DNA of 64,000 bases from Vespula vulgaris (lineage: Eukaryota; Arthropoda; Insecta; Hymenoptera; Vespidae), in assembly GCF_905475345.1 (NCBI RefSeq), contig NC_066587.1, positions 9,601,070 to 9,665,069 on the forward strand. The letters run 5' to 3'. The notes under the pieces are model-generated. The model searched no databases, was not told the DNA's origin, and was given only the letters and a program-made list of their open reading frames with translations. Of the stretch, positions 41,051 to 52,082 are shown piece by piece (position 1 is the first letter of the stretch; each line of letters starts with the position of its first letter). A program made the position numbers and the translations under genes.

Positions 41051-43748
41051 CATGAATGACGTATTCCTCGAAGTAGCAATTGCCTGTTTATATTTTTATT
41101 TTGTATTGAATTTACGTATACATAAATTCAGAAATCATAGGCGAGTCTTATTTTATTGTATCGATGTAAACGAAAGCAATGAACTAATTTATTCTTTTCT
41201 TCCTTATTTAATAATTTAATAAAGTATTACTATCCAATCTTTTATATTTATTTTCTCCACTGATGGCTGACGTAAATTTCGCGGTGATCTGTGCTGGATA
41301 GGACAAAGCAACAGTATAATTTTATTTAATGACAAATGCATATAAAGTATACGCATTTGTCGATTATTTTTTCAAAAATAATAATTAGTAAACATATATA
41401 TTATATATTATTTTTAATAAATATATTATATATTATTTAAATAACGAATTCGTTCCCACATTATCTACGAGATTTTTCTGCAAGCACTATTTTGTTATGC
41501 TTTCCTCCGTAAGAGTTCGCTTGATATTATTATTATTACTATAATAATAATATGTAATACGATAATATAGTAATAAGAACAGTAATAAGAAGAAATACCT
41601 ATAATATGTACTCATGACACATCACGATGATAGTAATTTATGATAAGAAAAGAAGAAGAAAAATGTGTCATTTTACGTCATGGTTTATCGCACGAACTCT
41701 CGAGAAATCGTGTCCTTGATAATTTCGACACACGACCATCCTATACAAACGACCTATGATGACAAATACGAAACATTTCTTTTGTTTTTGTCCGTATCGT
41801 TTCTCTTTGTCTTACTACCTTAGAATAATAATGCATTTCTTTTCATATTGTTTAATATATGTAAATTATCTTTAAGTGCATTTTTATTATTGTTATTATA
41901 TTATATTATTATTATCAGTAGTAGTAATTGAAGTAATATAAAGTGGACTAGTCATACAGGGGAAACCACGTAAAAAGAAAACGCTGGGAATTCTACCTCA
42001 TAGGTAGTGTGGAAATGAACTCATATTTTAATTTGTACTAAAATAATATAATATATAAGTATTCAGTAATTGTTTTGAAGGAAACATTCAACAAAATCTT
42101 ATTTTTTGTCGCAAATTTATATATCAGTTCTTATATGTTCTTAAAATAAATTTATATGTCAGTTCTTATTAGTCTCAATTATTTCTATTATTTTCTATGC
42201 ATTTATCGTGAAACAAATGTGTCGTATTTAGCACGGATCACTGTGAGATGCACGGATGACTAGCACGAGTGCTATCAAAAGAAGATATACATATAAGAGA
42301 CAAAATTTTGAATTCACAGTATACTAAACTACTTGTTCTAGTCCACACCCACACAAAACCAATTATTATGTACGCCTGAGAGGGGAATAAAACTTACACG
42401 AGCTTATATACTGATACGATAGACGCGTGGTGAGGAATACGTTTCTCGTTCGTATTCGTAGTTCATATTTTATCCATACCTGTCGTTGACGTCACACACG
42501 CTTCAAACGGAAGGTGATGTACAGCCTGAAATACGATACAGCGCTGGTACGCATTTGTTTTACGATATAAATAATAATCAATTATTTAGCTGCACGATAT
42601 TTTAACTTACCGAGCTTCGCAATGCGAAACGCTCAGAATGACACCATCGAAAATGATCTTCGGAAAAGAGATAACTGTACCTCCGGATATACTTCGAAGA
42701 TCTCCTACCAATGAATAAAGAAAAAGAAGAATATAACACGCGCAGAGCTAGAGATTAAATTAGAAGAAATATATGAATTTATAAGGAAACAAGTAGATAC
42801 ATCATCTAAGAAAATGAAAAGTTAATGCAACATTAAGGCAAGGAAAATTGATTTTAAACTATTAGGAGATCGTTAGGTTATATGAACCAAAGAAGACAAA
42901 AAGAAAATGTCAAAAATAGCAATTTGATTGGAAAGAGCCTTACGTTATAAGTAATAAAATAAATGATGTTGTTTTACGCATTTGGAAATCGCAGAAAAGA
43001 AAATATAGGGTAGTTCGTGTAAATAGATAGACGAAAGTTGGATAAAGTTGGTCCTATTCCGACTACCAAACGACAGATACAATTTTTTAGTAAAAATTTG
43101 TTATATTTCTAATTGCTTTTTTCTAGTTATTAAAATTCTATTGAGTTCTCAACCAATTTTGATATGCGGTGGCTGTGTATTTAACGCTTTTGTGTAAACG
43201 AATAATTTTAGCGTAAAAGCAGAGGAGTTTGAATAAGGGCCTACTGTTCCAAATTTTAGGCATAAGGAGCCGAATTCCGCCGTGTTTATTTTTCTCTTTT
43301 TACCTTCATTCGTCAGGACTGCCTCTTTTGGACGAAACAATCTGGGACTTGTATCTAACCTACGAAACGAGATCCTTCGGAATCCAAGGATGGAGGAGGA
43401 AGAAGATGCCGCGAGTATCTTCATTGAGCAGTTGCGTTAGGCCAAAGAGATCAGATCAGGTTGATAATCGCTGATGACTATTTCGTAGATAAGCGAAATA
43501 GGAAATTCTAAAGGCGTAATTCAACTAAGTGATCAGGAAATAGATATTTCTAAATAAATTTTAGGCAAGAGACAAAATAGTTCTTATGCGAGAAAAGAAA
43601 AATTAGTTTTTGCTGGGTACTTGTTGCGGTTACAGAACGAAAATTTAACGTTCCACTAGAATTAGTGTGGAGAACTAATTGATAAAGGCGGAAGATAGGC
43701 CTTCAAGATATTTTTTTTTAATTTAACGATATCTCAGAAACTTAGATC

Positions 43749-43957
43749 CAAAGCTCATTAAAATACTCCATATGAGCATTGCGAAACGCGCTTTCTTGCG
43801 TTTGGTCAGCAAATTTGAGCATCAGTTTATGTACACAAACAAACAGTAATCATCTACTTTACAGAACAAAACACACCACTCAAGCATTTATATGAAAAGT
43901 AGTTACAAGAAAATTAGTTTCTTTTGCCACAAATTTCAAAAGGCGCCACTATACGGC
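43749..43957 (+). repeat. Dispersed repeat R1, copy b
   Basis: Same block order as copy a (19819-20041), ending in ggcgccacta, and followed directly by the foldback at 43972-44230. The adjacency suggests that R1 and the foldback are parts of one larger element. Confidence 0.75.
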
Positions 43958-43971
43958 ACTATACATTTGAA

Positions 43972-44230
43972 CCGATTTTGATGTAGAAGGTCTTATTTTA
44001 AAGATGAAGATTTAACGAAAAAATAATTTTTACGAATTTTGAAAAAAATCTTTATTTTTATGTATGAACTAGTCTCGAAAAAAAAAACACCATTTTTGAC
44101 GTGATTTTTTCCGAAGAAAATAAAACTTTTTCAAAAATTCGAGAAAGCCGAATTAAACTCACTTAAGCTTCCATCTTTAAGATGAAATCAATTGTATTTA
44201 TTAATTTTTTTTAATTTGTTCATCAAAATG
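43972..44230. mobile_element. Foldback element related to the 40.6-kb MITE
   Basis: Begins accgattttgatgtag and ends catcaaaatg, with inverted arms sharing the cttaaagatg/catctttaag and cgaatttt(t)gaaaaa blocks. The internal order (gattttgatg, aaggtcttattttaaa, cgaattttgaaaaaa, ctttatttt) is the same as in the 40632-40929 element, but the terminal TTACGCC box is absent, so this is an older or truncated relative. Confidence 0.65.
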
Positions 44231-44749
44231 TATTTATTATCAACGTAAACCATTATAAAACCAAGGGTGACAAATAACTTTAAAGATAACTAATGGAAAT
44301 AAATATATGTATATATAACAATAATCGAAAGAAATAACAAAAAAATATCATCGTATTGATCACTATAAAAATCACAAGTTTCGTCATATTTACTTTTTTT
44401 TGTGTCTTTCAGTTTCTTTTTAATGTTTTCATAATGTAAAAAAAAATTATTGTGCAAAAAAGAAAGAAAATTGAAAAATTCTTTTCAAAAAGAAAGGCCC
44501 TTGAATCGCACGGACTACAATGTTTTTGAGACTTTTGCTTCTGCGATAGAGTATTTAATTTAATACTTGGAAAATTTCAGAGACGTGAAGGGAAAAAGAA
44601 AAGAAAGAAAAGGGTCTCAATCGTAAAAACTCTCCGTGTCGATCTACAAGACGTGTGAGTGCTGCCGGCATCAACCATTATCTGCTCTTACTAGTCTTCT
44701 ATATTGAGTATCTGTCACTGTCACTAAGAATCCAATTCTTCTGTTTCAG

Positions 44750-44789
44750 ATTACGACACGATGGTGGAAGGTGTTTTATTGACTATACG
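44750..44789 (+). other. Candidate short 5' coding exon
   Basis: A strong acceptor (ttcttctgtttcag) is followed by 11 bases, an ATG in good context (cacgATGG), nine open codons and a donor (gtaggt). It would encode MVEGVLLTI plus two bases. No partner exon was found: the antiporter start at 49137 has an in-frame stop upstream and does not accept phase 2. Chance is possible. Confidence 0.2.
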
Positions 44790-45689
44790 GTAGGTCAGAT
44801 AGGACAAATAGAGTAGTGGAGCTGACTGATCAAGCTCTCGCAAAAAAGAGAAATGAATTCGACGGTTTCTCGGGATAGCAAACAATTCGAACTATTTCCA
44901 ACGATTTCCAACGATTTCGCTTCCAATTTTACGAATACGAAGTATTTTTTAATAAGCTGAACAGAAACAATGAACTCTCTGACCGAGAAAATAGCTGACC
45001 GAAAAATGAAAAACAAAATAAGAAAAAAACGTTTGATATGACATCCACGCACTCTGTTTCATCAATTGTTTTCTTCTTGATCTCGAATCACAAACATACA
45101 ATTTTTCTCAGTTGCCGGATAGGAAATGTTTCCTCTAATATACTTTTTTTATTTATAACGCATCGTCTTCGCTGAATATCGTACGACAGACAATGAAAAA
45201 CGTGTCCATATACAAATGGTACTACTTATAACCGATTAAATTTCCATATATTGTACCAATCACTTAGTCTCGACCAAACTTTTCGTTTCAAGAGTGATAA
45301 CGCATACAGTGACGAAAACGTCTAGGGAAACGTAAACGATAAAATAATGATCTATTTTGCATCGCATAATCATAAATTCGCAGCAGAAAATATGGAAATA
45401 AAGGATACAACTTAGTTTCTTCGCTTCAAAGAAGAAAGACGTGTATTCGAGATCGCGTGACCATTACTGTATCGATATAATATTCGTGAGAAACTTAAGT
45501 TATCATCAATAGGATTAGTAAAATGTTGATATGAATAACAATGACTTCGGTAAAGATCTCCGTAATATTTTCTTTCTCACATCAATGTGTCGAATTTCGA
45601 ACATTGCAACTACCGAATACAATATTATTGCGAATCTGGACGCGACCATAGAATCAGCGCAGACGAGCGACAGGTAACGCACGGCAGCG

Positions 45690-46315
45690 CACGGCAGCGC
45701 ACGGTGTTCTGCCGTCAAACGTGCGTTGCAGCGAACATATATTTTTTAAATGTAGCAATACACACGAGCGTGCAATGCCACCACATCGCCACAAGGGACA
45801 CTTCGTCAACGCAGATGTCTGCTGTGTTGTCCTGCGGGAACGTGGATTTTGGCGTCGCTACACCATTGCAGCAGTACAAAGAAACGTATCGTATAGCGCA
45901 CACGTGTGACACTACACCGCAAAACATCATGGCCGAGAAGATTAATATCAAACTTCTAATTGAAGAAATTACAAAATCTCACGTAATCTGAATGTTACAA
46001 GAGAAGACTATCGTGATAAAAACGAAAAGAGCTGCTTAAATGGCTATTTGTCAAAAATTTTGTAATAATTTTCATGAAACAGATCCAAGTATCTGAAAGG
46101 TTCGTGTTTCATATTTATTTCTTTGTACTGCAGCAACGATGCTGTAACGCCAAAATTCTACGTTGCCATGTTTTCTGGCAGAACGACGCAACAATTACGT
46201 CGATGCAATGTCGTTTGCAGGACGTGTAGCGTCAAACGCTCGTATACATTGCTACATTCAAGATACATGCTCGCCGCAGCGCATGTTTAACAAACTGTGC
46301 GGTACAGTGCGTCAC
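45690..46315. mobile_element. Inverted-repeat element carrying a MADF reading frame
   Basis: Two arms of about 190 bp, 45690-45877 and 46125-46315, are inverted copies of each other; matching stretches include aatgtagcaat followed by acgagcg, attttggcgt, and gcagtac at the inner edge. The 247-bp interior holds a MADF-like reading frame (next entry). PIF/Harbinger elements encode a MADF/Myb-like second protein beside the transposase, so a non-autonomous Harbinger-type element is a reasonable inference; no transposase is present. Possible TAA/TTA-type target sites (taa at 45675, tta at 46316) are ambiguous. The left edge also has a 10-bp tandem (acggcagcgc) repeated about 2.5 times. Confidence 0.7.
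45929..46065 (+). pseudogene. Frameshifted N-terminal MADF fragment
   Basis: ATG 45929 opens MAEKINIKLLIEEITKSHVI, the first MADF helix, and then meets TGA at 45989. Deleting nothing but shifting one base at 45989-45990 continues as NVTREDYRDKNEK, the conserved continuation of the domain, where the expected Trp codon appears as TG instead of TGG. The second frame stops at 46063. Only the first half of a MADF domain is therefore present. It lies wholly between the inverted arms of the 45.7-46.3 kb element. Confidence 0.65.
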
Positions 46316-47244
46316 TTAATGCTCGTTTGCATCAATCTTTAGAACATTTCGTTTCTCAAACAGCACGTAAACTTTTTATCCGATAGATCGAAATCTATCC
46401 AGTAATATTTGCACTGTTGGCGTATCATTCTCAAAGGAAACGTTTCGTTTTACAGGAGATGCTTCCACAAAATCTCGTAAATTTGATAAAGGTCACGTCA
46501 TAAATAGTGAGAATATCAAGAAACGCTGAACTAGCAGCTTTATTCTGCTCTTTTACAAAAATATATTTCCTTTGATTTAACCCTCTTTCTGTTTCAAAAT
46601 AATATAGGAATCGTATAATCATCTTAAATACGTACTTCCAATGAGAGTTAAAAACATTTATTCTCCGAAGAAAAAAGAAGAACTAAAATCGTTATCAGAT
46701 TTTCGTTGCAATCAAGCGAAGGATCCTCGTCAGTGCAATGAAAGAGGAAGAAAACGACGATCTCGTGGAGAGAACCGCGCGCATTGCGCGCCCCACGCGG
46801 GGATGCGTTCCAACGGCTATACAGGTGGATGTACCGGTGGATATGCCGTTGCTTGGAGAGGGATCAATGAACAAGTTCAATAACCTTAAATCCACTTGAA
46901 GTCCAACCATCTATCGCAAAGCCAGAGTGCTTCGTTTCAACAACCAAAATAGATATTCATTTTCGAATAGTGCTATTTTCCTAGCGAGACATAAATTCAA
47001 TAGCCACCGTCTCGATCACTCGCCGGTAAAGTTCAAAGACCTCGTACATTTTCTTGATAATAAAGAAAATTAAGTGATCTCGACCTTCTATTCGATACTT
47101 TCTCAATCCTCTTTTTCATAGGAAATTCTCTTTAATCGACTACTGCGTTTTTTATCTTTTTCTCTTTCTTCTTCCCTTTTTTAAAAATCCTTTAACTTCT
47201 TCGATCTCTTATCAAACTTTTATGCGATTTAATCTAGATGATTG

Positions 47245-47285
<41 letters not shown>
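47245..47285. repeat. (AT)n microsatellite
   Basis: Pure TA/AT tract. Confidence 0.95.
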
Positions 47286-47286
<1 letters not shown>

Positions 47287-48550
47287 TTATTTATTTATAT
47301 AACAGTATAAGCAGGTAAATACATCTAATAGAAATTCTTTGAGAAACAAATAAGCACTAGATTAACACAGTGTGAGACATTTCAATAAGCGTCTTTCTCG
47401 TTTATAAGTGTGTAAACAATTTAAAATGAAAGTTGCAAATTTGTACTCAACCATTTTTCCCGATAGTTTCCTTAATTCGTCCACAAACGAGCTAAATTAC
47501 TTTTTCTATGATAAATAGTATTATCATAGAAAAATTCCTCCATATGTATCTATTAAAATGTGGACAGCGATTCGTTAAACATCAGCAAATATACGCATGT
47601 GATCGTGTTAAAACGTAACTCTGGATATCCTTTTGGCATATTATGATATTTAATGTTTGTGTCAACAAAACGAAAAAAGATATATATATATATTTGGTTC
47701 GGAAATAAATAAATGCATTCAACCTTGAAAGTACAAGAAACATGTATAAAGATAAAATATTAACAAAACTACTGTGCTTTTCCTAGTTCTCCTAGGAATT
47801 CTTTCAAAGATCAATAATCGAAATCATAAAAATTACATGAGTTACAATCGAACACCCTATCGAAAAAGACATAAGCATAGGTACGTACGATAGAAGAAAA
47901 AAAAGATTAGATGAAAAAGTCATAGAAAACTTATTCTGCAAAAAAGACATATACAAAAGAAGAAACGTACTGACCTCGTCCACAAGACGAAACACGAGCA
48001 GAACATATCCAAGGATATCGAACGCGGCCGAAAAAGAGAAACGGGGAGAGTGAGAGAGAAAGATTATTTTCACACCAGTTGTATTGTTGGAAATGAAAAA
48101 GAAAAAAGTAAAGAATATTTCAAAAGGTACTCGTCCACAGAACGCAGCGTGTATTCTTGAAGCGATGCGCTCAAAATAAAAATTTCAACACGATCGTGAC
48201 GAGCACTGCTTGCAAACTGAATATTCTCTCGCGCAAAACGCACCGATGGAGGAAGTTGGCTAGGGTAAGCGATCCGCAAGAGGGCGCGGAAGTCTCTTGG
48301 AATCTTCGGGGTGAGTACTGATGGCGACCTACAGACGCCTCGAAAAAAAAAGTTGACGCCAACTTGATTATCAATAGATTGCCGCCTGTCTTTCGCTATG
48401 CTTCTCTTAATAAAATAACTTTTCGAAAAACGACGAGATAAATAAGCGCCACGCACATGCTCACTAAATACGAATAGAAACATCAACGAAGTTACGTCCC
48501 AAAGCGATATAATTATCAAGGGAAAAAAATTATCGTAGTAATATCGATTT

Positions 48551-48558
48551 TATCGATA
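48551..48558. promoter_or_regulatory. DRE-type motif TATCGATA
   Basis: The palindromic DREF/BEAF-type octamer lies 586 bases upstream of the antiporter ATG, with related ATCGAT/CGATAA strings around 48542-48577. It could belong to the antiporter's promoter. Confidence 0.3.
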
Positions 48559-49136
48559 AATATTGGTACCGTCGATAAGTACGCAAACTATTGTACTATT
48601 AATATAGTACGCAGATATTAATTTTATCTATATATTAGTAATATAATGCACGGATATAATAATTTATCGAGATTCGATATTTTTATCAATAATTATTGGC
48701 ACATCAACGTCTTTTTAGTTCTACTCGCGTTTACTTACAATGACGTTAAAGATCTAAGCTAAGTGAATATAAAGAATCACATTTTTGTATCTATCGAAGA
48801 GCTTCAAAAAATTGTTAGAAATAGTTGAAATATCGTATAAGCCAGAGTGGTTCGATATTCGTGATTCGGACATTTATAACGCGTACCTTCTCATCGAAAT
48901 CGTTTTCCAAACTTTGTAATATCCTCGTTTTCTATCGTTGATTGGCCTGGAATTAAATTCTATTGGCATAAGTCAACTTTCGCTTTCGATGAAAATACAC
49001 AGCCGCCGAGGATGAAATATTTTTCAAATATTTGTTAAAAACATCTTTTTCTTTTGCAAAGTTTCAAATATTAATTGACAAACGAATGTATTGGTTCTAT
49101 CGAAATATTAGAAAAGGATGTAACTGACTCGTGAAG

Positions 49137-50968
49137 ATGAATGTAGAGGAAGTGTACAACAAAAACATACGTTCGGCAAGGAACGAAGAAAACGAGGTGG
49201 ACGAGGAAGAGGACGAGGAGGAGGACGATAATACCTGCTGCTCCCGAGCAACGTTTTGCAACCCGATATTGCGCGACATCATCGTAACCGATTCAATCTT
49301 GAGATTCTTCGGCACGGAAATAACGTGGGCTAACCTATTCTGGCTGACGAGCGTTACAGCGATGATCCTGATGGCTTGGATGACTCTCTTCTTTGTCCTC
49401 GGCGAGACAATGTTACCCAGAGGCAGCTACTTTGGTCTCTTCGTTATCGTCGTATTCTCTTATTTCCTTGGATGGATACTCGCCTACGTTCCATACGCGA
49501 ACCTTCCACCCGTCTTCGGCATGCTCCTAGCCGGTATAATCGTGAGAAATACAAATTTCTATGACATTAGACAGGAACTTGGCCTCAAAACACTAGCGAA
49601 AATACGAACGCTCTGTTTGACCTTCATCATGATACGTGCCGGTCTTCAACTGACTACCACGCCGATCCGTCGACATCCCGTCTTCGTCGCAATTCTTGCT
49701 GTCCTACCCTGTACCATGGAAATGTTCATCCTTGCTATTTGCGCAAAATATATCCTTAATTACCCTTGGAACTGGGCCTTTATGACCGGGTAAATACCAC
49801 GACGACCTACTTTGTTTCTTTTCTCTTTCCTTTTTGCACATCAGGAATAGGATGTAATAACGACAATCGAAACGATTATCAAAGTAAAATGATAATTTCG
49901 ATTTTAGTACAATCATTGCTTGTATGTCCCCCGTTGTTACTGTCAATTGTATGCTGGCACTGGCCGAACATGGTTACGGTGAAGACAAAGGATTGGCTTC
50001 TTTACTAAATGCGGCTACTTCCATCGACGACATACACATCCTCTCGCTGTTCTCCATTTTCTACGCCGCCGTCTTCGGCGGTAAACAAATAGTTTGTAAT
50101 ATTATGCCTAATATACAAAGACATTAGTGTTTGCCTATATTATGCATATACATAATATGTTTGTATATTATGCAAATACTCGTCTGTAATTTTTTAATGT
50201 TTTAATTACTTTATTCGTTCGCAAAATAAAACGGAATAAGGCAAAAGCAGTTTCTATTACAGAAGATCATCCAACTAAGTGGTGGTCGTATATACCTAGT
50301 GGCCTTCGAGATCTTATCCTAGGCAGTTTGGTAGGACTCCTTCTTGGTACTTTCTTGGCCTTTTTTCCCCATCGTAATCATGTAGGTACTTACGTTCGAA
50401 AGACACATAAAATGTGTTTGTGTTTGCCAAACCAGACTCTATTTTTTCCTACGTGGGCAGATATTAATTTACGAGATATCAGAAAAAAGAAGATATCATA
50501 TCGATACAATGATTTTTCTTATTTTCAAAATACTTTGCTTCGAACCATGTTTTTACATGCTATTACGTTTAGATCGGCTATTCAGAAAATATTGTTGAAT
50601 TTTTTGATAATTTTGCATTATCTCACCAAAAAAGCGAATTGATTAAGTGAAAGATATTGTACATAAAAATTTAGGAATACGCAACGTGTTACCGACTGTC
50701 AAGCTTGGTACTGGCTGGGTTAATGTGTACCTCGTCGACATTGAAACTCCCCATCACCGGTGGACCATACATTGCTATCATAATAATGTCCTTCGTAGCT
50801 ACTACAGGATGGCGAATATTAACAGTATCCTACGACGTAAGTACTCTTTATCGTACTACTTCGTAGTCGATCATGCTACTTCGAAAGTGTATATTATCCA
50901 TAGTATTATATTATTCATTTTATCGAGATATTCGGTATATAAAAAAAAAATAAGAAAAATGCAAAAAT

Positions 50969-51026
<58 letters not shown>

Positions 51027-51748
51027 GAAACAAAAAAAACATTACACGCAACAGACAATGCCATTTCGAAGAGCAACGTACTTCCTCTGGCATTTTATGC
51101 AGCCCGTTTTGGTTGGTGTTATCGGAGCCGATATCGATTTTAAGGACTGGTCCTTATCAAGATTCGGCCTTTATTGTATTTGCATACTCATTGGTTTAAC
51201 GGTAAGCTTTTCTTCATAAATATAAATACAACGAAATCTTTCCTTCATTTTCGAAAACTATTTCTTATATAGACACGTTGCACCGTTGCCATTTTGTCGA
51301 CGATCAAGACGCCCTTCTCCTGGAAGGAACGAACATTCATCGCTCTTGCTTGGATTCCCAAGGGTACTCTTCAGGTTAATATTCGTTTTATTTATTCCTG
51401 CTGGACTTATGTATATAATTGCCATTGTATTTTGAAAAATCAATAGGAAAAATATAATTACATATCCCGTAGGCTGCATTGGCACCCATGACCTATGAAC
51501 GCACGACCGAAGAAAATCCAAAACAAATCGAACTGGCACTCGACGTCATCAGAATGTCGATAGTTGCTATCGTCTTTTTAGCGCCTCTCGGTGCGATCGT
51601 CATGATGATATCCGGCCCTATTCTCTTGAACAAGCTCAGCATGGAAGAACATGAGAGGGAACGCCGATTGAGTTACTTTCGTATACGAAGCCTACAGCCT
51701 ATTAGGACTCGAGGAAAAAAAACCAGCATATCCGTTGAACTGTCGTGA
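49137..51748 (+). CDS. Na+/H+ antiporter, NHA (SLC9B/CPA2) family
   Basis: Seven exons: 49137-49789, 49908-50080, 50263-50381, 50675-50836, 51055-51201, 51273-51374, 51473-51748. All joins keep frame and give 543 residues, matching the usual size of animal NHA proteins. The start is the ATG at 49137; an in-frame TGA at 49125 blocks extension upstream. The N terminus is cytosolic and acidic (run of Glu/Asp around residues 20-33), followed by about a dozen hydrophobic segments. The ion-binding double aspartate is present (TSIDDIHIL, D258-D259) after the MSPVV discontinuous-helix motif, and the conserved lysine motif WIPKGTLQA places K448. Known role of the family: electroneutral or electrogenic Na+(Li+)/H+ exchange in plasma or organelle membranes, prominent in insect epithelia. 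It is closest to SLC9B1/B2 and the two fly Nha proteins; I cannot tell which paralogue. Intron 4 holds a (GA)n microsatellite. It is convergent with TSR1. Confidence 0.93.
50974..51028. repeat. (GA)n-(CAGA)n microsatellite in NHA intron 4
   Basis: GA tract passing into cagacagacaga, ending 26 bases before the acceptor of exon 5. Confidence 0.95.
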
Positions 51749-51947
51749 TTTCAAACGTTCTATTATACTCTCATTAACACAACTGTAAAAAACGATACTA
51801 TCTTTAATATCATGCAAGTACTCTGGGAACAAACGTAGTAGAAAATTGTTTCAATTCGTAAAAGTTCTGACTTTACGAATCTTTAATCGATTCTTGCTCG
51901 CATTCGAGTAAAATCTCTACTAATTTTTATCCGAATGGATACTGTAT

Positions 51948-51953
51948 AATAAA
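51948..51953 (+). terminator. Poly(A) signal AATAAA for the NHA antiporter
   Basis: A canonical AATAAA lies 200 bases after the antiporter stop codon and about 130 bases before the TSR1 stop on the other strand, so the two convergent transcripts probably end close together or overlap. Confidence 0.5.
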
Positions 51954-52082
51954 TATTACTACATATCAATATTTATATATAATAAGTATAACTAAAATGA
52001 AAATGAATCAGATAATTTTTAGATTTTCTCTTACTGAATCAACTTAAGTTATGTGATAATTATCTAGGTGAAATTTTCATCG

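Larger units (their letters stand above)
46316..49136. other. Spacer and probable promoter of the NHA antiporter
   Basis: AT-rich with a (TA)n tract; the last ~600 bases include the DRE-type motif and probably the antiporter's leader. Nothing else identified. Confidence 0.4.

Noticed and set aside
45587..45991. 134-codon frame running through the left arm of the 45.7-kb element
   Set aside because: Only the last 20 codons, from ATG 45929, resemble a protein (MADF); the rest is non-coding inverted repeat.
48070..48519. 149-codon minus-strand frame upstream of the antiporter
   Set aside because: Phe/Ser/Arg-rich with no domain or conserved motif; overlaps the probable antiporter promoter region.
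49131..49136. GTG at 49131 as the antiporter start
   Set aside because: Non-ATG start not needed; ATG at 49137 follows an in-frame stop at 49125 and begins the protein sensibly.
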